Origin: Clostridium sp. UBA699 | GTDB lineage: Bacteria; Bacillota; Clostridia; Clostridiales; Clostridiaceae | Direction: 5' to 3' | Length of the DNA stretch: 64,000 nucleotides | Assembly: GCA_002298915.1 (NCBI GenBank) | Contig: DBML01000011.1 | Coordinates: 14,510 to 78,509 of the forward strand | In this document: positions 17,373-26,778 of the stretch, piece by piece | Layout of the letters: the number at the start of each line of letters is the position of its first letter | Position numbering within the stretch: position 1 is the first letter of the stretch | Notes under the pieces: generated by a model | The model's database searches: none | Seen by the model: the letters and a program-made list of their open reading frames with translations, nothing else | Told to the model about the DNA's origin: nothing | Translations under genes and position numbers: made by a program

Positions 17373-19325
17373 ATGGAAAGAAAATACCCCAACTTATGCA
17401 AACCGATCAAGATAGGAAACGTTCATTTCAGGAACAGGATGTTCTCTGCTCCGATGGGCGGAACTGACATAACCGCCGACTGCACGATAGGACCGGCATC
17501 AAAAGCTTTCTATGAGCTGAGGGCAAGGGGCGGAGCTGCTTCGGTCACCGTTAGCGAACTGGTCGTCCACCCGGAAACCGAGGGGTCCCATATGTACCAT
17601 CTGGATCTGAAAACGGTAGGCTCTCTCGCAAGCTTCACCTACACTGCAGACGCCATACGCAGGCACGGTGCGATTGCAAGCGTAGAGCTTTCGCATTCAG
17701 GACAGTACGCCGGAACCTACCTTACGGATAAGAACAAGAAACAGGGCCTGGCCCAGTGGGGGCCAAGCGCAGGCATCAGACCTGACGGCCTCGAGATAAA
17801 GGAGCTCACCCAGGAGCTTATCGACGACATCGTCGAAGCATACGGCAGCTGCGCTGCGCTTGCCAAAAGGGCAGGCTTTGAAATGGTCATGGTGCACGGC
17901 GGACACGGCTGGCTTATAAACCAGTTCCTTTCCCCGTACTTCAACAAGAGAACCGACAAATACGGCGGTTCCCTTGAAAACAGGACTCGATTTGCGCAGG
18001 AAGTCCTTGACAGCATACGAAAGGCTGTCGGCCCGGGCTTCCCTATAGAGTTCAGGATGAGCGGCTCCGAACTGTTTGAAGGCGGCTATGGCCTGGCCGA
18101 CGGTGTTGAGATCGCAAAGCTCTTAGAATCAAGGATTGACCTGCTCCATGTTTCTGCAGGCACCTACCAAAGGGGCTTCGGCATAACGCATCCTTCCATG
18201 TTCGTGCCGCACGGCTGCAACGTGTACCTTGCGGCGGAGATAAAGAAGCATGTGAACGTGCCGGTCGCAACCATCGGAGGACTGAACGATCCGGAGATGA
18301 TGGAGGAGATAATCGCTTCCGGCAAGGCGGACGTTGTAGAAATGGCGCGAGCCCTTCTGGCAGACCACGAACTCCCTGCAAAAATCATGGGCAACAGAGA
18401 CAAGGACATCGTGAAATGCCTGAGATGCTTCACCTGCATGGCTGAGCGCGCCACAACGGCGACAAGGCGCTGCACGGTAAATCCTCTGATAGGACGCGAA
18501 CTCGACGGAATGGAAATTGTTCCTGCGTCAACCCCTCGAAAGGTGCTTGTGGCAGGAGGCGGTCCTGGCGGTCTGCAGGCGGCAATAACCGCTGCAAAGC
18601 GCGGCCACAAGGTTGTTCTGTGCGAGAAATCAGATGAGCTGGGCGGAATCCTCAAGGGCGAGCAGGCTCTGCCCTTCAAATTCGAAATGTATGAGCTGGG
18701 TGGCACCCTTGGCAAGCTGGCAGCGGATGCCGGCGTGGAAATCAGGCTGAACACTGAGGTTACAAAGGAATATGCGGACAATGAGAACGCGGATGCTTTA
18801 ATAATAGCTGTCGGTTCCGAAGCGCTCGTTCCGCCGATTCCAGGCCTGGACGCAGACAACGTGGTAGTCGTTAACAACTACTACCTGGAGAAGGACAAGG
18901 TTGGAGATGAAGTGGTGGTCCTGGGAGGCGGCCTGGCAGGCTGCGAGGCTGCAATACACCTTGCACAGGAGGGGAAGGCTGTCCACCTTGTCGAGATGAG
19001 GCCGGAGCTGGCTCCTGATGCAAACATAAGGCACCGCCCTATACTGCTTAGCGAGATAGAAAAGAACAGGATAAACGTCCATACAGAATGCAAGGGATTG
19101 CGGGTTACAGAAGAAGGCGTTTTCTGCGCTGACAAGGACGGCAGGGAGCACCTCGTTCCAGGCAGTTCGGTGATTTGCGCTCTTGGCCAGAAGCCAAGAA
19201 GGGATGCTGTCGACGAACTCATAGACTGTGCACCTTACGTTGTACAGATAGGAGACTGCGTGAAGGCCTCCACGATAACTACAGCAATATACCAGGGACA
19301 TCATGCAGCACTAGACATAAGATAA
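17373..19325 (+). CDS. FMN/FAD/Fe-S enoate or 2,4-dienoyl reductase-like oxidoreductase
   Basis: A 650-residue protein of the old yellow enzyme family fused to a flavin disulphide-type domain (2,4-dienoyl-CoA reductase, 2-enoate reductase, BaiCD/BaiH relatives). Residues about 1-370 form the TIM barrel: PMGGTD, ELSHSGQYAG, MVHGGHGWLINQFLSP and the TDKYGGSLENR motif. A cysteine cluster (CLRCFTC ... RRC) follows for the 4Fe-4S cluster. The C-terminal part has two dinucleotide folds (VLVAGGGPGGLQAA and VVVLGGGLAGCEAA). It reduces an activated C=C bond; the substrate is unknown. Cotranscribed with the OFA carrier. Confidence 0.9.
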   Translation: MERKYPNLCKPIKIGNVHFRNRMFSAPMGGTDITADCTIGPASKAFYELRARGGAASVTVSELVVHPETEGSHMYHLDLKTVGSLASFTYTADAIRRHGAIASVELSHSGQYAGTYLTDKNKKQGLAQWGPSAGIRPDGLEIKELTQELIDDIVEAYGSCAALAKRAGFEMVMVHGGHGWLINQFLSPYFNKRTDKYGGSLENRTRFAQEVLDSIRKAVGPGFPIEFRMSGSELFEGGYGLADGVEIAKLLESRIDLLHVSAGTYQRGFGITHPSMFVPHGCNVYLAAEIKKHVNVPVATIGGLNDPEMMEEIIASGKADVVEMARALLADHELPAKIMGNRDKDIVKCLRCFTCMAERATTATRRCTVNPLIGRELDGMEIVPASTPRKVLVAGGGPGGLQAAITAAKRGHKVVLCEKSDELGGILKGEQALPFKFEMYELGGTLGKLAADAGVEIRLNTEVTKEYADNENADALIIAVGSEALVPPIPGLDADNVVVVNNYYLEKDKVGDEVVVLGGGLAGCEAAIHLAQEGKAVHLVEMRPELAPDANIRHRPILLSEIEKNRINVHTECKGLRVTEEGVFCADKDGREHLVPGSSVICALGQKPRRDAVDELIDCAPYVVQIGDCVKASTITTAIYQGHHAALDIR

Positions 19326-19369
19326 AAAATGCGTTGGTAAGTAGAATTTACTCCTTACCAACGCATTTT
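19326..19369 (+). terminator. Terminator after the flavoenzyme gene
   Basis: A perfect 16-bp stem (AAAATGCGTTGGTAAG and its complement) with a 12-nt loop, starting right at the stop codon and followed by T-rich sequence. Confidence 0.88.
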
Positions 19370-19481
19370 CCTTTTTCGGGCTGTTTTCAGAATGCGCCAA
19401 GTTGGCTACGATGTTTTCTTAAGGTCGAAACGCTTTGAAATCTTTGCTGTCTGCTGCACCCGATGCTCTTTTCCGCATAAA

Positions 19482-19514
19482 GAATCCCCCTGATGCTGAG
19501 CTCATCAGAGGGAT
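19482..19514 (-). terminator. Hairpin after the transaldolase gene
   Basis: An inverted repeat (CCCTCTGATG / CATCAGGGGG) lies just past the stop codon and is followed by TTCTTT on the minus strand. It probably ends the rbs operon. The roughly 110 bp between this and the previous terminator hold nothing recognisable. Confidence 0.6.
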
Positions 19515-19523
19515 ATCGAATCG

Positions 19524-20189
19524 CTATTCAGGCTGATTCCCGAACACCGCAATGTAATCCTTCTGGAACTTCTCAATGCCCTGTTCGGTCAGCGGATGCT
19601 TCGTCATAGCTTCTATCACCGAGTACGGCAGTGTGCCGATATCGGCGCCGGCAAGGGCGCAGTCCGTCACGTGGATCGGGTTTCTGATGCTCGCGGCGAT
19701 TATCTCCGTATCTATGTCCGGGTAGTTTGAGAATATCTCGCAGATTGTCCTTATGAGGTCTATGCCGGGGACGGAGATATCGTCAAGTCTCCCAAGGAAC
19801 GGGGATACGTAAGCTGCGCCTGCCCTTGCTGCAAGCAGCGCCTGCGCGGCAGAGAATATGAGCGTCACGTTGACCTTGACGCCTTCGCTTGCCAGAAGCT
19901 TCGTGGCCTTGAGGCCTTCTTTTGTCATAGGGATTTTAACAACAACATTCGGATGAATGGCAGCTATAGCCCTTCCCTGTTCCACCATCGTCTCCGCATC
20001 GGTTATTGTGGCTTTGACCTCGCAGCTTATAGGGCCCTCGACGATTTCCGCAATCTCCGCGATCACTTCGCTGTAGTCCCTGCCTTCCTTAGCTATGAGA
20101 GACGGGTTTGTCGTTACGCCGCATATTACGCCCATTTCGTTAGCTTCCGATATTTCCCTGATGTTCGCTGTATCGATAAAGAATTTCAT
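19524..20189 (-). CDS. Small transaldolase / fructose-6-phosphate aldolase family
   Basis: 221 residues, the short TalC/MipB class. Key elements are FIDTAN, GVTTNPSLIA, the Schiff-base lysine in VVVKIPMT, VNVTLIFS, SPFLGRLDD and IAASIRN. Transaldolase activity fits a ribose operon, since it links pentose phosphates with glycolysis. Distinguishing transaldolase from F6P aldolase needs the active-site Gln/Tyr comparison or assay. Last gene after rbsR. Confidence 0.9.
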   Translation of the reverse strand: MKFFIDTANIREISEANEMGVICGVTTNPSLIAKEGRDYSEVIAEIAEIVEGPISCEVKATITDAETMVEQGRAIAAIHPNVVVKIPMTKEGLKATKLLASEGVKVNVTLIFSAAQALLAARAGAAYVSPFLGRLDDISVPGIDLIRTICEIFSNYPDIDTEIIAASIRNPIHVTDCALAGADIGTLPYSVIEAMTKHPLTEQGIEKFQKDYIAVFGNQPE

Positions 20190-20266
20190 TTAAGTGTTCC
20201 CCTTTCAGATCTCAGAGTTTATTTAATTGTTATAGCATTTAGGTTTATTTTTTACAATGATATATT

Positions 20267-21265
20267 TTATGCAGTTCCTCTTACTACCAGGTCAGGCTCA
20301 AAGTAAATCTGCTTCTCTTCAGCTGCTTTGCCGTTGATAATGCTGATAAGCAGTTCGCAGGCGCATTTCCCCATCTCGTATATAGGCTGGCTCACCGTTG
20401 TTAGCTCCGGCTCCATGAACTCCGACATCTTGATGTTGTCGTAGCCGATGACGCTGATATCCTGCGGGATCTTGAAGCCTTCCTTAATGAGAACCTTGAG
20501 GCCGCCGAATGCCATTATGTCACTGCTGAATATTATCGAATCGACCTTCTCCTTCAGCTGCAGTATCTCCTTCGTTGTTTCGATGCCTCCGTCAATCGTG
20601 AATTCATTTTCGAAAATGAGTTTCTCGTCGAAAAGGCCGTATCTCTGGATGGCTTCTGTGTAACCCTCAAGCCTCTGTGTGGAAGCTTCAACTGAATGCG
20701 GTCCCCTAACGAAGGCAATCTTTTTCTTGCCTTTGCCTACAAGGTAATCGACCGCTTTTGTCACGCCAAGCTTGTTCATGCAGTAGACGCCGTAAAATTT
20801 CTCATAACCTTCGACATATCTGTCGGCAAGAACAAAGGGCACGCTGTTGTTTATGAGTATCTGCAGGTTGTCGCTGCTTTTCCCCCCAGGTATGAAGATG
20901 ACCCCATCCACGAGCTTGCTTATCAGCAGCTTGACATATTTGTTCTCTTTTTTAAGTTCGTTGTCCGAATTGCAGAATATAACGTTGTAGCCCAAGTTGC
21001 TTGCAACATCTTCTATAGCCCTCGCCATTTCCGAGAAAAACGGGTTGGTTATATCAGGGACTATGATCCCTATCGTTTCAGTTTTTTTCGTGCTCAGACT
21101 CCTTGCCAGCGAATTTGGGATGTAGTTCATTTCATTGGCAATCTGCAATACCCTGTTTCTGGTGTCGCTGCTGATGTTCTCATCCCTTTTGTTCAGCACC
21201 ATTGAAACTGTTGCTTTTGACACCCCTGCCTTCTCGGCAATGTCCGACATAGTAACTTTTTTCAT
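20267..21265 (-). CDS. rbsR: LacI-family repressor of the ribose operon
   Basis: 332 residues. The N-terminal helix-turn-helix plus hinge reads VTMSDIAEKAGVSKATVSMV ... IPNSLARSL, and the C-terminal periplasmic-binding-protein-like sensor follows (IGIIVPDITNPFF). Encoded downstream of the rbsB gene in the same direction. It probably binds the 16-bp perfect palindrome in front of rbsK; the ribose effector is inferred from context. Confidence 0.9.
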   Translation of the reverse strand: MKKVTMSDIAEKAGVSKATVSMVLNKRDENISSDTRNRVLQIANEMNYIPNSLARSLSTKKTETIGIIVPDITNPFFSEMARAIEDVASNLGYNVIFCNSDNELKKENKYVKLLISKLVDGVIFIPGGKSSDNLQILINNSVPFVLADRYVEGYEKFYGVYCMNKLGVTKAVDYLVGKGKKKIAFVRGPHSVEASTQRLEGYTEAIQRYGLFDEKLIFENEFTIDGGIETTKEILQLKEKVDSIIFSSDIMAFGGLKVLIKEGFKIPQDISVIGYDNIKMSEFMEPELTTVSQPIYEMGKCACELLISIINGKAAEEKQIYFEPDLVVRGTA

Positions 21266-21344
21266 ATGAACCCCTCAATATTAGCTTTATTAGTACCATT
21301 ATACTAAAGTGCCTTAACATTACAAAGTATTAATGAAACTAAAC

Positions 21345-21387
21345 GAGCTGCCGCTCATCTAACGGCGAGTTAGTTGTGCAGCAGCTC
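21345..21387 (-). terminator. Hairpin between rbsB and rbsR
   Basis: Outer GAGCTGC/GCAGCTC arms with an inner CTAAC/GTTAG stem, located after the rbsB stop codon. No long T-run follows, so it may only partly stop transcription or may stabilise the abundant upstream mRNA. Confidence 0.5.
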
Positions 21388-21403
21388 CCTTTATTAACAT
21401 TTA

Positions 21404-22315
21404 TTATTTTGTTATCAACTTAAGATCAACCGGAATCGATGCTGGAACTGTTTCGTTGTTTGCGAGCTTTACAGCGTTCTGAACTGCAAGGCTTCCCATA
21501 AGGTCAGGCTGCTGTGCTATGGTAGCTGCCATGGTTCCGTCCTGAACTGCCTTCTGGGCATCTGCTCCGCCGTCTATTCCGACAACAAGAACTTTTTTGC
21601 CTGAAAGCGCATTTACTGCACCAAGAGCCATCTCGTCATTGTGTGCAAATACTGCATCGAAATCAGGAGTTGACTGCATTATGTTCTGCATAACGTCAAG
21701 TCCCTTCTGTCTGTCGAAGTTTGCAGACTGGCTTGCAACAATTTTCATGTCAGGCATAGTTGCGATAAAGTCGTTGAATCCTTTGCCTCTGTCGTTAGTA
21801 GCTGAAGCGCCTGGTGTTCCCTGGAGCTCAACGATGTTTCCTTTGTTTCCGAGCTTCTGTGCGAGGAATTCTGCTGCCATCTGTCCAGCCTTTACGTTGT
21901 CTGAAGCTATATAGCATGCAACTGTTCCGCTGTTGGCTTTTCTGTCAACTGTGATTACAGGGACCTTAGCGTCGTTTGCAACTTTGATAGCGTTCCCTAC
22001 TGCATCGCTGTCTGTAGGGTTGATGATGAGAACTGAAACGCCCTGCTGGATCAGGTCTTCAACGTTCGATCTTTCCTTGGCAGCATCGTTGCCTGAATCT
22101 GCAACGATAAGTGTGTAGCCTGCCTCGTCAGCCGCCTTCTGAGCTCCTTCTTTCATCGAAACGAAGAAAGGATTGTTGAGTGTCGACAGGACAAGTCCTA
22201 TCTTTTTCTTTGAATCAGTGCCCGAAGTTGACTTGCTTCCGCAGCCTGCTAAGCCCGCAAGCAGCATGACACCTATGAGTGCCAATGCCATGAGTTTTGA
22301 GTGTTTCATTTTCAT
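21404..22315 (-). CDS. rbsB: Ribose ABC transporter substrate-binding lipoprotein
   Basis: 303 residues with a lipoprotein signal peptide (LLAGLAGC, lipobox Cys at about residue 25). The fold is the type-I periplasmic binding protein of the ribose/galactose class: IGLVLSTLNNPFF, QGVSVLIINPTDSDA, VPVITVDRK, AHNDEMALGA. It delivers ribose or a related sugar to RbsAC. Confidence 0.95.
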   Translation of the reverse strand: MKMKHSKLMALALIGVMLLAGLAGCGSKSTSGTDSKKKIGLVLSTLNNPFFVSMKEGAQKAADEAGYTLIVADSGNDAAKERSNVEDLIQQGVSVLIINPTDSDAVGNAIKVANDAKVPVITVDRKANSGTVACYIASDNVKAGQMAAEFLAQKLGNKGNIVELQGTPGASATNDRGKGFNDFIATMPDMKIVASQSANFDRQKGLDVMQNIMQSTPDFDAVFAHNDEMALGAVNALSGKKVLVVGIDGGADAQKAVQDGTMAATIAQQPDLMGSLAVQNAVKLANNETVPASIPVDLKLITK

Positions 22316-22343
22316 TTTTAAATGCCCCCTTGTTTTTTTGTTA

Positions 22344-23273
22344 TTATTTCTCCTTCTTGTCCAAAAGGACTGCCAGAAGGATAACGATACCTTTTGCTAT
22401 TGCCTGATAGAACGGCGACACCCCCATGAGGTTCAGCCCGTTGTTAAGCACCCCGATTATCAGTGCGCCTATGATCGTCCCTGTCACTTTTCCTTCTCCG
22501 CCTGCAAGGCTAGTCCCTCCGAGGACTACTGCCGCTATCGCATCGAGCTCGAAGCCAACGCCGGCGTTAGGAGATGCCGAACCGATCCTGCTTGTGACTA
22601 TTATTCCGGCGATTGCCGCTGTGATACCGGATATTACATATACCAGGGTCTTTATCTTGGAGGTGTTGATTCCAGAAAGCCTTGCCGAATCTTCATTGCC
22701 TCCGAGTGCGTATACGTATCTTCCGAACCTGGTCTGGTTCAATGCGTACCATGCTATAAGCAGCACGATTATTATGATGAATATCGGCAGCGGGACGCCA
22801 AGTATCGAACCGTTGCCTATGAAGGATATATTTTTTCCTAATCCGGATATTGGGTTGCCGTTTGTGTAGACGTACGTAACTCCCCTGAATATTGTCATTG
22901 TGGCCAGCGTCACTATGAACGCCTGCACCCTGCCTTTGGAGACCAGGACGCCGTTGACAAGCCCTATGGCTGCTCCGATCGCTACAGCAGCGATTATCCC
23001 CGGCAGGATGTTGCCTCCCGATTTGGCAAACGTCGCGGCAATCGCTCCTGTTATCGCAAGCACCGAGCCCACGGAAAGGTCAATGCCTCCGGTCAGGATT
23101 ACGAACGACATGCCTATGGCAAGCACTGCATTTACCGATACCTGGGTGAGCACGTTCAGGATATTCGACACTGTCAGGAACCTCGGAGATATGAGTGCGA
23201 TTACTATGCACAGCGCCAGCAACCCGATTAAAGAAATATATTTCAATAAAAAGTTCTTTAAATTATTTACCAT
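22344..23273 (-). CDS. rbsC: Ribose ABC transporter permease
   Basis: 309 residues, hydrophobic throughout (about 8-10 membrane segments), with the AraH/RbsC signature GGIDLSVGS and AVVLGGTSLAGGEGKVTGTIIGALI near the C-terminus. Lies between rbsA and rbsB. Confidence 0.95.
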   Translation of the reverse strand: MVNNLKNFLLKYISLIGLLALCIVIALISPRFLTVSNILNVLTQVSVNAVLAIGMSFVILTGGIDLSVGSVLAITGAIAATFAKSGGNILPGIIAAVAIGAAIGLVNGVLVSKGRVQAFIVTLATMTIFRGVTYVYTNGNPISGLGKNISFIGNGSILGVPLPIFIIIIVLLIAWYALNQTRFGRYVYALGGNEDSARLSGINTSKIKTLVYVISGITAAIAGIIVTSRIGSASPNAGVGFELDAIAAVVLGGTSLAGGEGKVTGTIIGALIIGVLNNGLNLMGVSPFYQAIAKGIVILLAVLLDKKEK

Positions 23274-23293
23274 TTTGTGTCTCCTTAGGATAT

Positions 23294-24805
23294 CTAAATT
23301 TCTTTGTTTTCTATGCCGACCGCAAGCTTCATTATGTTTTCCTGATTAGCTTCTTCCCTGGCGAGCTCCCCGGTGACTATTCCTTCATGCATGACTATCA
23401 CCCTGTCGCTTATGCCCATTATCTCGGGCATGTCCGAGGATATCAGTATTATTGCTTTCCCCATGTTCTTGAGCTCGTTCAGGACGTCGTATATCTCCTT
23501 TTTCGCCCCTACGTCGATGCCCTTGGTGGGTTCATCCACGATCAGCACCTTTGGAGAGAGCATGATCCATTTTGCTATTATGACCTTCTGCTGGTTTCCG
23601 CCGCTGAGGTTCTTTATCTTTTGGCCAGGGCCGGTCGTCTTGATGGAGAGCTTCTTGATGTATTCAGAGACAAGCTTGCTCTCTTCCTTCTTGTTCAGCC
23701 TGAAGGCTGCCTGCTCCAGGTTTTTCAGGTTCGACAGCGTCATGTTTTCTCCTACCGACATGCCGAGCACCAGGCCCTCTTTCTTTCTGTCTTCCGAGAG
23801 GTATGCGAGCCCGTATCTTATCGCATCCTTTGGTGAACCGATGCCGGCCTTTTCGCCGTCAACGTAGATTTCCCCAGATTCCTTTTTGTGTTCGCCGAAT
23901 ATGATCTTCGCCGTTTCGGTCCTTCCCGAACCCATGAGCCCTGAAAGACCTACTATTTCGCCGCTCCTGACTTCAAAAGAGACGTTCTTCACTTTGTCCT
24001 TCCAGCTCAGGTTTTCCACTTTCAGAAGGACTTTGCCGGTTTCTTCTTTCCTGTAAGGGAATTGCTCCTCGAGCTCCCTTCCGACCATCATTGTGATCAG
24101 CTGGTCCTTTGTGACCTCTGAAACCTTCGCGCTGCCTATTAGCTTGCCGTCCCTCAGCACGGTCACATCGTCGCAGATCTGGAATATTTCATCGAGCCTG
24201 TGGGATATGTATATTATCGCTATTCCTTCTGATTTCAGCTTTTCTATCACCTCGAACAGCTTCTGCGTTTCCACATCGGTAAGCGCGGTTGTAGGCTCGT
24301 CCATGATGATGATCTTGGAATGCTTTGAAACGGCTTTGATGATTTCGATCATCTGCATTTCTCCGACGCTTATCTTCGCTACCAGCGTGTCAGGTTCGAC
24401 GCTGCAGCCTATCCTCTCAAGCATCTCGGCGCTCTGCCTTCTCATCTCGGCCTTGTCAAGCTTCCTGAAGCCGCTGACCTTTTCGTTTCCAAGGAAGATG
24501 TTTTCGCATACGGTCATGTTCGGCAGCATGCTCAGCTCCTGATGTATTATTGTTATCCCCAGGTCCTCCGCTGCCCTTATGCCGCTTATGTTCACCTCGT
24601 TACCCTGGATCAGGATACTGCCAGTATCCTTTTTGTAGATGCCGCTCAGTATTTTCATCAGGGTAGATTTCCCTGCGCCGTTTTCTCCAAGCAGCGCAAG
24701 CACCTTCCCGGCATGCGCCTGGATGCTTATGTTCTCAAGCGCCTTGACTCCGAAAAAGGATTTGGATATATCAACCATCTCTAAAAGAGGTGTGCTCCCT
24801 TTCAT
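23294..24805 (-). CDS. rbsA: Ribose ABC transporter, duplicated ATP-binding protein
   Basis: 503 residues with two ABC domains. The first has Walker A GENGAGKST, signature ISVGEMQMIEI and Walker B IIIMDEPTTALT. The second has a degenerate Walker A (GLMGSGRTE), signature LSGGNQQKV and VLIVDEPTKGID. This asymmetry is normal for sugar importers of this class. Confidence 0.96.
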   Translation of the reverse strand: MKGSTPLLEMVDISKSFFGVKALENISIQAHAGKVLALLGENGAGKSTLMKILSGIYKKDTGSILIQGNEVNISGIRAAEDLGITIIHQELSMLPNMTVCENIFLGNEKVSGFRKLDKAEMRRQSAEMLERIGCSVEPDTLVAKISVGEMQMIEIIKAVSKHSKIIIMDEPTTALTDVETQKLFEVIEKLKSEGIAIIYISHRLDEIFQICDDVTVLRDGKLIGSAKVSEVTKDQLITMMVGRELEEQFPYRKEETGKVLLKVENLSWKDKVKNVSFEVRSGEIVGLSGLMGSGRTETAKIIFGEHKKESGEIYVDGEKAGIGSPKDAIRYGLAYLSEDRKKEGLVLGMSVGENMTLSNLKNLEQAAFRLNKKEESKLVSEYIKKLSIKTTGPGQKIKNLSGGNQQKVIIAKWIMLSPKVLIVDEPTKGIDVGAKKEIYDVLNELKNMGKAIILISSDMPEIMGISDRVIVMHEGIVTGELAREEANQENIMKLAVGIENKEI

Positions 24806-24826
24806 TGCTTTTCCCCCTAAAACCTT

Positions 24827-25222
24827 TTAGAATACGACCCCGGACTGCAGTATGATGTTTGCATAAGGGGTCTGTTCCCCTGTCCTGATTACAGCTTTGC
24901 ACTCCTTTAGCTCGAGCTTAAGCTCTTCATGGCTTATGAAGCTCACCTTCACGTCTCCCAGAAGCTCGACTATCTCCTTGTACAGGGCCGGGCTTTGAAG
25001 CTTTGTTTCTTCTGCAAGCTTGACCTCCTGAACCTCCAGTTCAAGCATTACAGCCTTAAGCGTGTCTATGAAGGTCGGGATGTTCTTTGTCAAAGCAAGA
25101 TCTATCCTTTCCGTTTCCTTCGGTATCGGGAGTCCGCAGTCCCCGATGGCGAGCCCATCTGTATGGCCCATCCTCGATATTACCTCTGATATTTGGCTAT
25201 TTAAAAGTCCAGTTTTTTTCAC
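24827..25222 (-). CDS. rbsD: D-ribose pyranase
   Basis: Interconverts the pyranose and furanose forms of ribose so that ribokinase can use it. 131 residues with the family's N-terminal MKKTGLLNSQISEVISRMGHTD (catalytic His), GDCGLPIP and the C-terminal ECKAVIRTGEQTPYANIIL. A GTG start whose G is shared with the rbsK TAG stop (1-nt overlap); the ribosome site GGGGAGG lies inside the end of rbsK. Confidence 0.95.
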   Translation of the reverse strand: MKKTGLLNSQISEVISRMGHTDGLAIGDCGLPIPKETERIDLALTKNIPTFIDTLKAVMLELEVQEVKLAEETKLQSPALYKEIVELLGDVKVSFISHEELKLELKECKAVIRTGEQTPYANIILQSGVVF

Positions 25223-26157
25223 TATTTTACCTCCCCGAATTCTTCCATGACTTCCTCCAGCGTCGGAAGCGACGCCTGAGCGCCCGACTTCTGAACAACC
25301 ATCGACGAAACCTTGTTTGCAAAACCCATAGCTTCCTTTATGCTCTCGAACCCGATTTCTTCGTAACTGCAGAGCCTGCTTGCCAGAGCTCCTATGAAGC
25401 TGTCTCCTGCAGCGGTTGTGTCAACGGCTGACACCTTGACCGCAGCTGCTATCCCGAAGCCTTCCTTCGAAACGAGCGCTGCACCTCTTTCTCCGAGCGT
25501 TATTATAACGTACCTGACGCCCTTTTCAAGGAATTTACCCGCTGCGTCCCTGATGCTGCTTTCGTCGCTTATTCTTATTTTGGTCAGCTCATAGGCTTCG
25601 GTCTCATTTGGTATGATGATGTCAGTCAAAGCCAGGAGCTCGTCAGGAATTTCCCTTGCCGGCGCTGGATTCAGCACCGTGGCCACATTATTCTCCCTGG
25701 CTGTCTTGAAGGCTGCGATGGTTGCCTCAACCGGTGTCTCGAACTGTGCTATGATAAGCCTTGACTTCTTTATCACAGCTTCAGCCTTTTTGACGTCCGG
25801 ATAATCAATTTTCATGTTTGCACCCGGGATGACTATGATCGAGTTGTTCGCAGCGCTGTCCACCATTATCACTGCCATGCCTGTCGGGTTATCGTTGTCA
25901 ACTCCAATATATTCCGTATCAACTTTGTCTTCAGCCAATTTTTTCACCAGAAGATCGCCGTTGTCGTCATTTCCTACCTTGCCTATCATGTGCACATTGA
26001 CGCCGAGCCTGCTGGCGGCAACTGCCTGGTTTGCTCCCTTACCTCCCGAATTCTTGTAATAGCCTTCGGAAAGGATTGTCTCCCCAAGGTTAACCATCCT
26101 GTTAACTTTCACTACCAGATCCATATTTATACTGCCTATAACACAGATATTTTCCAA
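25222..26157 (-). CDS. rbsK: Ribokinase
   Basis: Phosphorylates ribose at O5. I choose the TTG start of LENICVIGSINMD, about 5 nt after GAGGTGG; an open GTG three codons earlier lies inside that ribosome site. About 311 residues. Motifs are GSINMDLVV, the N-terminal PfkB signature GGKGANQAVAASRLG, and the catalytic VDTTAAGDSFIGALA. First gene of the operon. Confidence 0.95.
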   Translation of the reverse strand: MENICVIGSINMDLVVKVNRMVNLGETILSEGYYKNSGGKGANQAVAASRLGVNVHMIGKVGNDDNGDLLVKKLAEDKVDTEYIGVDNDNPTGMAVIMVDSAANNSIIVIPGANMKIDYPDVKKAEAVIKKSRLIIAQFETPVEATIAAFKTARENNVATVLNPAPAREIPDELLALTDIIIPNETEAYELTKIRISDESSIRDAAGKFLEKGVRYVIITLGERGAALVSKEGFGIAAAVKVSAVDTTAAGDSFIGALASRLCSYEEIGFESIKEAMGFANKVSSMVVQKSGAQASLPTLEEVMEEFGEVK

Positions 26158-26184
26158 ACTTACCACCTCAAAAATTTACACTTT

Positions 26185-26200
26185 AGTTAACCGGTTAACT
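26185..26200. promoter_or_regulatory. LacI-type operator of the rbs operon
   Basis: AGTTAACCGGTTAACT is a perfect 16-bp palindrome with the central CG typical of LacI-family operators. It starts 2 bp downstream of the -10 box, so it covers the transcription start. RbsR is the obvious candidate ligand. Confidence 0.82.
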
Positions 26201-26202
26201 TA

Positions 26203-26231
26203 ATAGTAAGCGTTTTCATCCAACCTGTCAA
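26203..26231 (-). promoter_or_regulatory. Promoter of the rbs operon
   Basis: TTGACA (26226-26231), 17-bp spacer, TACTAT (26203-26208) on the minus strand, directly upstream of the palindromic operator. The spacer contains GAAAACGCTTAC, a CcpA cre-like half, which is a weak hint of catabolite control. Confidence 0.83.
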
Positions 26232-26271
26232 TACGGTTTATTAATTTTTTATTAACCCTTTTTTCGGTTCT

Positions 26272-26306
26272 TAAAAAACAAAGCCCGGAGAAGCTTGTCT
26301 CCGGGC
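26272..26306 (-). terminator. Terminator after the 118-aa gene
   Basis: A strong hairpin (GCCCGGAGA / TCTCCGGGC) followed on the minus strand by TTTGTTTTTTAA. It isolates the 118-aa gene from the rbs promoter just downstream. Confidence 0.88.
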
Positions 26307-26334
26307 CTGCAACATAAACATATGAAAAATTTAT

Positions 26335-26691
26335 CTAACTCCTGACCGTTGCTATTATAGCATTGAACACGACATCATTAACGCATATAAGTGATTTTTT
26401 GCCTTCCGAAAATTCCAGTGCCATTATATGCAAGCCCTCTTTCTTCTCAGACAGTTTTGCCAAAGAATTATCCGCTCCGGACAGGAATCCATCGATCAGT
26501 CCGCTGCCTGCCGGTTCTCCAGCACAGCCTTCGCTCCCTTCTCCCAGGATTTCATATGAGCGAATATCAGCTTTTGTCAATACGAACTGGTTCCAAAAAC
26601 CCAACGAGATATAAGCGCACTTCTCATGAAACGCCATAACCCTTTTACCTTTGTAGTCTCCTGCAATAACTCTGTTTTTAGCAATCATCAT
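26335..26691 (-). CDS. Small protein of unknown function
   Basis: 118 residues, no signal peptide or membrane helix. The N-terminal half (NRVIAGDYKGKRV ... YISLGF, FVLTKADIRSYEIL) looks like a small beta-rich domain. A Gly/Ala-rich insert follows, then LHIMALEFSEGKKSLICVNDVVFNAI. It is a single-gene unit with its own terminator. I do not recognise a family with confidence. Confidence 0.6.
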   Translation of the reverse strand: MMIAKNRVIAGDYKGKRVMAFHEKCAYISLGFWNQFVLTKADIRSYEILGEGSEGCAGEPAGSGLIDGFLSGADNSLAKLSEKKEGLHIMALEFSEGKKSLICVNDVVFNAIIATVRS

Positions 26692-26778
26692 CTTTTCCCC
26701 TTAGCAACTTAATTATTGTTATCAACACTATTATACTATATTTGCTCTTGCGAATGAATCCTTTTGGCAGCAAAGCTG

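Noticed and set aside
26272..26306. Considered as part of the rbs promoter region
   Set aside because: It is a terminator pointing away from the 118-aa gene and lies upstream of the rbs -35 box.
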